Assembly (NCBI RefSeq): GCF_024585265.1
Contig: NZ_CP036533.1
Location: forward strand, 558,001 to 622,000
From: Bradyrhizobium sp. WBAH42
GTDB lineage: Bacteria; Pseudomonadota; Alphaproteobacteria; Rhizobiales; Xanthobacteraceae
Direction: 5' to 3'
DNA length: 64,000 bases
How positions within the stretch are numbered: the stretch's first letter is position 1; the number at the start of each line of letters is the position of its first letter. A model generated the notes under the pieces. It was not told the origin of the DNA. It worked only from the letters and a program-made list of their open reading frames with translations, and did no database searches. Both the position numbers and the translations under genes were made by a program. Positions 58,206 through 64,000 of the stretch are shown piece by piece.

Positions 58206-58608
58206 GCTGACGCTCTTATAGCCCAATGCTGCACCAGGGTTAAGAACGAGGCGCTGAGCCCGCCGCCGGCTCACCGCAGCTCGCCCGAATCGCGTCTCGA
58301 CCCGCCGCTTCTTAACGGTGCAATAACCGTATCCTGCATTGACCAAAATTCGTGCGTTGAGCGGGGAATACTTGCGGCTCGCATGCAATCGCGCGCGGTT
58401 TCGGAACGGATTCAGGCGCGCGCGCAATTTTGCACCAGATCGCTCATTGATTGCGACGCCACACTCAGTCTGATGGCGCCTGCAGCCGCTCGCCACGCCG
58501 CGCAAACAGGCAGCAAGCGCCGCCGCGTGCGGACCGCGTCCGGGCAAGATTACTTTTTTTTCAGACACTTGCCCCAAAGCTTGCGGCCGCTGGGCGCGAC
58601 TGGGACGA
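58206..58608. other. Divergent spacer between mepA and the EAL protein
   Basis: About 400 bases that should hold both promoters. I see no supported gene and no convincing box pair. A run of T (TTACTTTTTTTTC, 58550-58562) lies about 50 bases before the EAL-gene start. Confidence 0.5.
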
Positions 58609-60822
58609 GTGAAGTTGAGTTTGGGGTCTCGAAAAGCAAGAAAGCGAAAGCAAAGCGTGCTTGCCCGTGCCGGCCAGAAGGCGCGCAAGTCGCGTTTCGC
58701 GCGTGCCTCGCGTGCGCTTTCCGAACGCGACGAAGTCCTGCGCAGCCGTGCCGAGGCGGAAGCCGCGATCGCGGACGCGCGCAAATCCCATGAGCGCCTG
58801 CGCCAGGCCATCGATATCCTGCCGCAAGGCATCGTGTTTCTCGATGCCGAAGGCCGCTACGTCCTCTGGAACAAGAAGTACGCGGAGATCTACAGCAAGA
58901 CCGCCGATCTGTTCGAGGAAGGCGCGCGCCTCGAGGACACGCTGCGCATCGGCGTCGCACGCGGCGACTATCCCGAGGCCGTCGGCAACGAGGACGCCTG
59001 GATCGCCGAGCGCCTGCAAAAGCTCTACAAGCCCGGCGCGCGCCACGAGCAGAAGCTGTCCGACGGCCGCGTCATCCTGATCGACGAGCGCTTGACCGAT
59101 GACGGTGGCGTCGTCGGCCTGCGCGTCGACATCACCGAGCTCAAGCAGCGCGAGGCCTCGTTCCGCCTGCTGTTCGACGGCAATCCCGTGCCCATGATCG
59201 TCTGCGCGCTGGACGACGAGCGCATTCTCGGCGTCAACGATGCCGCGGTCGCGCATTATGGCTATAGCCGGGCCGAGTTCGAGCGATTGAAGATCCGCTC
59301 CCTGCAGGCCTTCGACAGCGAGCCGCCCTGGACCGTCGATGAGACCGGCGAGGAGCAGGCCGGCCGCACCTGGAAGCATGTCAAGGCCGACGGCGCGCTG
59401 ATCGACCTTGCGATCTATTCCCGCGAGCTGACCTATGCCGAGCGGCCCGCGGTGCTGCTCGCGCTGATGGACATCACCGAGCGCAAGCGCGCCGAGGCGC
59501 GGCTCGCCTTCATGGCCCAGCACGACGGGCTGACCGGCCTGCCCAATCGTAGCCTGCTGCGGCAGCAGGTCGACGAGATGTTGCTGCACACGCGGCGCAG
59601 CGCCGAGAAGGTCGCGCTGCTGATGCTGGGGCTCGACAATTTCAAGGCGGTCAACGACACGCTGGGGCACGCGGTCGGCGACAAGCTCCTGCGCGGCGTC
59701 GCCAAGCGGCTGCGCTCCACCTTGCGGGAAGAGGACGCGCTGGCGCGGCTCAATTCCGACGAGTTCGCGATCGTGCAAAGCGGGCTGGCGCGTCCCGAGG
59801 ACGCGGTGATGCTGGCCAAGCGCCTCCTGGCGGCCATTGCCGATCCCTATCTGCTCGACGGCCATTCCGTGGTGATCGGCGCCTCGATCGGCATTGCGAT
59901 GGCGCCGGGCGACGGCGAGGATTCCGAAAAGCTGCTCAAGAGCGCCGACATGGCGCTGTCGCGCGCCAAGCTGGACGCGCGCGGCAGCTTCGCCTTCTTC
60001 GAGGCCGCGCTCGATGCGAAGGCGCAGAGCCGCCGCAAGATCGAGGTCGAGCTGCGTGACGCGATCCAGAACGACGTGCTGCGTCCGTATTACCAGCCGC
60101 TGATCGACCTCACGAGCGGCCGCATCACCGGCTTCGAGGCGCTGGTGCGCTGGCCGCATGCCGAGCGCGGCATGGTGTCGCCGGCCGAGTTCATTCCGGT
60201 CGCCGAAGACACCGGCCTGATCAATCCGCTCGGCGGGCTGATGCTGCGCCGGGCCTGCCTCGATGCCGCGACCTGGCCCGACGACGTCCGCGTCGCGGTC
60301 AACCTGTCGCCGCTCCAGTTCCGCAGCGGCAATCTGCTCTCGATGGTGACCGACGCACTGAAGCATTCCGGCCTGCCGCCGCGGCGGCTCGAGCTCGAGA
60401 TCACCGAGACGCTGCTCCTTGAGAAGAGCGCGCAGGTGCTGGCGACGCTGCATGCGCTGCGCGCGCTCGGCGTGCGCATCTCCATGGACGATTTCGGCAC
60501 CGGCTATTCCAGCCTCAGCTATCTGCGCAGCTTCCCGTTCGACAAGATCAAGATCGACCAGTCCTTCGTGCGCGATCTCGCCGCCAACCGCGAGGCCCAG
60601 GCGATCATCCGCTCCATCGTCAGCCTCGGCAAAGGTCTTGGCGTCACCATCACTGCCGAGGGCGTCGAGACCGAGGCCGAGCTCAGCTGCCTCCGCGCCG
60701 AAGGCTGCCATGAGGGCCAGGGTTTCCTGTTCAGCAAGGCCCGGCCGAATGCGGAGATCATCAGCCTGCTGGCCGCACAACGCGGCATCGACGGTGAAGA
60801 GGACGCCGCGCTGGTGGCGTGA
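58609..60822 (+). CDS. PAS-PAS-GGDEF-EAL protein, probable c-di-GMP phosphodiesterase
   Basis: A 737-residue cytosolic signalling protein: basic N terminus, coiled coil (about 35-65), PAS 1 with a Cache-like LPQGIVFLDAEGRYVLWNKKYAEIY start (about 65-180), PAS 2 (about 185-300), GGDEF domain (about 305-465) and EAL domain (about 480-725). The GGDEF active site reads LNSDEF in place of GGDEF, so cyclase activity is unlikely. EAL keeps its catalytic set: EALVRW, the Asn in VNLSPLQ, ITETLLL, DDFGTGYSS and KIDQSF. It should lower c-di-GMP in response to a PAS signal. Start taken at the GTG at 58609. Confidence 0.9.
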   Translation: MKLSLGSRKARKRKQSVLARAGQKARKSRFARASRALSERDEVLRSRAEAEAAIADARKSHERLRQAIDILPQGIVFLDAEGRYVLWNKKYAEIYSKTADLFEEGARLEDTLRIGVARGDYPEAVGNEDAWIAERLQKLYKPGARHEQKLSDGRVILIDERLTDDGGVVGLRVDITELKQREASFRLLFDGNPVPMIVCALDDERILGVNDAAVAHYGYSRAEFERLKIRSLQAFDSEPPWTVDETGEEQAGRTWKHVKADGALIDLAIYSRELTYAERPAVLLALMDITERKRAEARLAFMAQHDGLTGLPNRSLLRQQVDEMLLHTRRSAEKVALLMLGLDNFKAVNDTLGHAVGDKLLRGVAKRLRSTLREEDALARLNSDEFAIVQSGLARPEDAVMLAKRLLAAIADPYLLDGHSVVIGASIGIAMAPGDGEDSEKLLKSADMALSRAKLDARGSFAFFEAALDAKAQSRRKIEVELRDAIQNDVLRPYYQPLIDLTSGRITGFEALVRWPHAERGMVSPAEFIPVAEDTGLINPLGGLMLRRACLDAATWPDDVRVAVNLSPLQFRSGNLLSMVTDALKHSGLPPRRLELEITETLLLEKSAQVLATLHALRALGVRISMDDFGTGYSSLSYLRSFPFDKIKIDQSFVRDLAANREAQAIIRSIVSLGKGLGVTITAEGVETEAELSCLRAEGCHEGQGFLFSKARPNAEIISLLAAQRGIDGEEDAALVA

Positions 60823-60983
60823 CCACTCGCTTCCTCGATATGTAGGAACGCACCGCTCTCTCCGTCGGCCTCTCCGGCCTCGCCTGGCAACCGCGGTCGG
60901 CGACGCGCTCGTCAGTTCGAAGCGCACCGGTTCCAGCCCGGCGCGTCGTGCTTCCTCGTCGAAGCAAGGCTTTGCAGAGCCGC

Positions 60984-61442
60984 TCACGAGCCGCCGGCAG
61001 GCTCCGGGATCGGCAGATGTGCTTGGTGGGACCAGGGTTGGCCGTCAACGGCGGTGAATCCCATCGCTTCCCAAAACCGTACAGCGCCGGCATTTCCTGC
61101 GTGGACGGTGACCATTGCGACCTTCCCAGCAGCGTCTTGCAGCAAGGCGTTCGCGATGGCCCTGGCGATGTTGCGTCACCTGTAGTCCTGGTGCACGTAA
61201 AACCGCCGCATCCGCCACATCGGCACCGGCGCCGGTGCAGGCTCGTTGGTGATCGCGCCGATACCCGCCAATCTGCCATCGAGATGGCAGGTGAATATCG
61301 TGTGAAACATGGCGCGATCAGTTGCGAATTCCGCCGCCAGACGGGTGATGTGCGCATGTCCATCGGCCTTGGCGTCGGCCTCCAGCGCGGGAAAATCCGC
61401 GGGAAGAGTGTCGGCGCTGCGCTCAAGAGAAATGATGGTCAT
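60984..61442 (-). pseudogene. GNAT N-acetyltransferase gene with one in-frame nonsense codon
   Basis: The first 88 codons give an acetyltransferase N-terminal half ending RMRRFYVHQDYR, then TGA (61178-61176). The same frame continues without shift as RNIARAIANALLQDAAGKVAM, then VHAGNAGAVRFWEAMGFTAV and a proper stop at 60984. HQDYR-x-RNIARA is the acetyl-CoA-binding loop (Q/RxxGxG/A), where x is normally Gly; GGA to TGA is one base. Either a recent pseudogene or a sequencing error. The intact protein would have 152 residues. Confidence 0.85.
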
Positions 61443-61489
61443 GACGTTCGGCTGGGAAAATCAAATCCGGCAATCGCCACAGGTCGGTG

Positions 61490-62707
61490 TCACGCCGTCG
61501 CGCGGCCAAGTTCGAGCGATGGCCGTCTGGTCGGGAAGCTCAGTGCGACTGCGACCGCCGCAAGCCCGATCGCGAAGGAGCCGGCGTGCAGCCAGGTGTA
61601 TTGCTGGAACGTGTCGAACACGATCCCGCCGGCCCAGGGCCCGAGCGCCATGCCGAGGCTGGCGAAGGCCGAGACCGCACCGAACACCGTGCCCATGATG
61701 CGCGCGCCGAAGAATTCGCGGACCAGCACCGCATAGAGCGGCATCACCCCGCCATAGGCGAGGCCGAACACGACTGACAACGCGTAGAACTCGCCGAGCT
61801 GCGCCACCGCCAGATAGGTCGCGATGCACATCGCCTGCACGAACAGCCCGCCGACAAGGACCGGTTTCGCGCCGATGCGATCGGCCAGCGCGCCCAGCAG
61901 CAGGCGTCCCCCGAGGCCTGAGACGCCGGCGACGCTATAGACCGTCACCGCCGTGAGCGGAGCGATGCCGCAGACCATCGCATAGGACACCATGTGGAAG
62001 ATCGGGCCGGAATGCGCCGCGCAGCAAGCGAAATGCGCCGCTGCGAGCGCGATGAATTGCGGCGTGCGCAGCGCCTGCGCCGCGTTCATCTCGACCGCCG
62101 GCGTCGCGTCCGTCGTTGCGGAGCCCGCGGCTGACGGCGCCGGCCGCACCAGGAAGCAGGCGGGGATCAACAGCGCCCAGGCAGCGCAGCCGATCATCAG
62201 CATCGCGGTGCGCCAATCATAGGCCGTGATCAGCCAGCTCGCGGCCGGCGCGACCGTCACTGGCGACACGCCCATGCCGGCGGACACCAGCGCCACGGCG
62301 AGGCTGCGGTTCTTCTCGATCCAGGCGCTCGCGAGCGCCATCATCGGCGCGTAGAAGCTGCCCACGGCGATCCCGATCAGCACACCGAAGCAGAGCTGGA
62401 ATTGCCACAAGCTTGCGGCCTGGCTCGCGGTGACGAGACCTAGTCCCAGCAGAACGCTTCCCGAGAGCACCACGATGCGGGTGCCGAACCGGTCCGACAG
62501 CGTGCCCCATAGGAATGCGGCGAATCCCATGCAGAGGAAATCCAGCGTCGCGGCCGCCGACACGCCGGCGCGCGACCAGCCCATCGCCTCCGAGATCGGC
62601 TGCAAGAACACCGCCAGCGACAGCATCGTACCGAACCCGATGCAGGTCATCAGCGCACCTGCGGCGACAACGACCCAGCCATAGTCGAAGCTTGACGGCT
62701 TGCTCAT
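61490..62707 (-). CDS. MFS transporter (monocarboxylate/oxalate-formate type)
   Basis: A 405-residue, 12-helix transporter. It begins FDYGWVVVAAGALMTCIGFG, the common first helix of MCT/OxlT-like MFS proteins, with FLWGTLSDRFGTRIVVLSG as the loop 2-3 signature, GMGVSPVTVAPAASWLI in helix 5 and GALADRIGAKPVLVGG in the second half. GAGGAAACGC precedes the ATG at 62707. The frame stays open upstream to 63982 but only as antisense of the hydrolase gene. It is divergent from the serine hydrolase gene; substrate unknown, a carboxylate is plausible. Confidence 0.88.
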   Translation of the reverse strand: MSKPSSFDYGWVVVAAGALMTCIGFGTMLSLAVFLQPISEAMGWSRAGVSAAATLDFLCMGFAAFLWGTLSDRFGTRIVVLSGSVLLGLGLVTASQAASLWQFQLCFGVLIGIAVGSFYAPMMALASAWIEKNRSLAVALVSAGMGVSPVTVAPAASWLITAYDWRTAMLMIGCAAWALLIPACFLVRPAPSAAGSATTDATPAVEMNAAQALRTPQFIALAAAHFACCAAHSGPIFHMVSYAMVCGIAPLTAVTVYSVAGVSGLGGRLLLGALADRIGAKPVLVGGLFVQAMCIATYLAVAQLGEFYALSVVFGLAYGGVMPLYAVLVREFFGARIMGTVFGAVSAFASLGMALGPWAGGIVFDTFQQYTWLHAGSFAIGLAAVAVALSFPTRRPSLELGRATA

Positions 62708-62902
62708 GCGTTTCCTCAGCGCTTTTGCTCTTGTTGATGGTGCGCGGGATGGATGGTGACTTATCTGCGGGGCAAGAGCAAGGCGGGTGGCCACCGCCGG
62801 CTGACACCGTCTGCTCGTAGTGATAGCATGCCGCGCGTCACTGGCCTGCGATGTTGTTCTCATAAGCGCACACACACACGAACGTGCGAGGAGGCAAGTG
62901 CA

Positions 62903-64000
62903 ATGATCCGGGGAGCGCTGTGCAGGCCACGCGGGTGCCGCAGGCTTTTTTTGTCCGTCATTTTCGCCTCCGCCGTCTGGACGGCCCCGGCATGCGCGCA
63001 GGACGTCCGAAGCGCGCCCGCCAAGCCGGGGCCGGTCTTTTCGGACAGCGGTCCCGATGCCGAGCTCTACGGCGCGGCGGAAGGCTATCCGGTCGGCACG
63101 CGGGGAGCCGCCCCGGAGCTCGACAGGCTCGTCGGCAGCTACAGCCATTTCGGCGAGATCTATCCCTCGCGCCGGGTCGCTCGCGCGACGACGGCCTGGC
63201 AATTCAAGCGCGCGCCGGAGCCGTCGATCACCTACAGTTTTGGTACCGAAAAGCTCGGCATCGCGGACTACCTCAAGCGCAACCCGGCGACGGGACTCCT
63301 GATCGCCAGGGACGACACCATCCTCTACGAGCACTATCAATATGCGCGGACCGATCACCACCGCTTTGTCTCGCAGTCCATGGCGAAGACGCTGGTGGCC
63401 ATGCTGGTCGGGATCGCGGTCTCGGAGGGACGGATCAAGTCGATCGATGACGTCGTCGTGACCTACGTTCCCGGCCTTGCAGGCACGGAATATGGCAACA
63501 CGTCCATACGCGCCTTGTTGAACATGTCGTCGGGCGTCGAATTCTCGGAAGTCTACGACGGGAATGACGACATCGCCCGGCTTGGGCGGGCCCTGTTCGC
63601 CGGCCCGCCGAAAGATCCCGCCGCCATCGTCGCGCAGTTCAACACCCGAACCGCACCGCCAGGCACCAAATTCCACTATGCCAGCGTTGAAACCGAGATC
63701 CTCGGCCTGGTCCTGCGCGCCGCCACCGGCACGGCGGTTGCCGATTATCTCCACGACCGGATCTGGGATCCCATCGGCACCGAGGCGGATGCCTCCTGGG
63801 TGATCGACGGCAGCGGGCAGGAGATCGCCTTTTGCTGCTTCAACGCAACCTTGCGCGATTATGCGCGCCTCGCCCGGTTGCTCGCCCATGACGGCGCCTG
63901 GGAGGGCCGGCAGCTGATCCCCCGGCAGTGGCTGCTGGATGCCACGACCGTGCGGCCGGCGGATGGCCATCTCGCCCCGCACGTGGCCACGCGCTATTTC
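62903..64000 (+). CDS. Beta-lactamase-family serine hydrolase, cut by the window end
   Basis: An open frame of 366 codons with no stop before the window ends. Signal peptide (LFLSVIFASAVWTAPACAQ, cleavage near residue 33), then a class C beta-lactamase/penicillin-binding-protein-like domain: SxxK motif SQSMAKTLV, INMSSG-like segment LLNMSSGVEFSEVY and YxS motif HYASVETEILG. These hydrolases (EstB, DD-peptidase or 6-aminohexanoate-dimer hydrolase relatives) act in the periplasm on varied esters or amides. GAGGAGG precedes the ATG at 62903. Confidence 0.88.
   Translation, partial: MIRGALCRPRGCRRLFLSVIFASAVWTAPACAQDVRSAPAKPGPVFSDSGPDAELYGAAEGYPVGTRGAAPELDRLVGSYSHFGEIYPSRRVARATTAWQFKRAPEPSITYSFGTEKLGIADYLKRNPATGLLIARDDTILYEHYQYARTDHHRFVSQSMAKTLVAMLVGIAVSEGRIKSIDDVVVTYVPGLAGTEYGNTSIRALLNMSSGVEFSEVYDGNDDIARLGRALFAGPPKDPAAIVAQFNTRTAPPGTKFHYASVETEILGLVLRAATGTAVADYLHDRIWDPIGTEADASWVIDGSGQEIAFCCFNATLRDYARLARLLAHDGAWEGRQLIPRQWLLDATTVRPADGHLAPHVATRYF

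Noticed and set aside
61490..63982. An 830-codon minus-strand protein
   Set aside because: Only the last 405 codons are an MFS protein with its own ribosome site; the rest is antisense to the serine hydrolase gene.

Overview
The window looks like chromosomal DNA of a Bradyrhizobium-type alphaproteobacterium (Hyphomicrobiales). The basis is high G+C, overlapping high-GC antisense reading frames, the family mix (XoxF, form II Cox-like hydroxylase, OtsAB, several MFS and chemoreceptor genes) and many dispersed palindromic repeats of types common in that genus. This assignment is inference; no 16S gene is present.

Layout. 0.2-6.8 kb is a proteostasis block: a small secreted protein, an FtsH-family protease, an RpoH-type sigma factor, two small exported proteins and groES-groEL behind a heat-shock-like promoter. 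7.0-17.5 kb is an accessory island: a degenerate inverted repeat, an iteron-like array, a PrimPol/P4-type primase-helicase, a DUF2924 / serine recombinase / HTH tricistron, and a lower-G+C four-gene operon. That operon encodes a HARE-HTH + Nudix + P-loop kinase fusion, a TehB-like methyltransferase, a SIR2-domain protein and a divergent Ham1/ITPase-like protein, all linked by stop/start overlaps. It is the strongest candidate in the window for an undescribed, probably defence-related, nucleotide/NAD-centred system. A tRNA-Ser(GGA) follows the island.

18-23 kb holds trehalose synthesis (MFS transporter, otsB, otsA) and small proteins. 23.1-27.4 kb holds two tandem chemoreceptor genes whose 3' halves share about 1 kb that is identical as read. 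27.7-35 kb is a sensory and periplasmic oxidation block: a FIST protein overlapping a hybrid histidine kinase (NosP/NahK-like), two paralogous NarL-type regulators, a fused substrate-binding/cytochrome c protein (XoxJ-XoxG-like) and a lanthanide-type PQQ methanol dehydrogenase (XoxF). 35.5-42 kb is a Cox-like cluster (coxG opposite coxS-coxL-coxM, form II signature) with a CoA-transferase family III gene.

42-50.6 kb is the homogentisate pathway: hppD with a divergent Lrp regulator, fahA, hmgA, a metallo-beta-lactamase-fold protein, and a flavoprotein hydroxylase plus small partner facing a MarR regulator across a palindromic operator. Together these would turn 4-hydroxyphenylpyruvate, and probably a hydroxylated phenylacetate, into fumarate and acetoacetate.

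50.6-64 kb is mixed: an insertion flanked by an old marR 3'-end duplication, a lactonase-like gene, a probable deletion scar joining a catalytically dead caspase-fold gene to modC (modABC), mepA, a PAS-GGDEF-EAL protein with a degenerate GGDEF, a GNAT pseudogene with one nonsense codon, an MFS gene, and a serine hydrolase cut by the window end.
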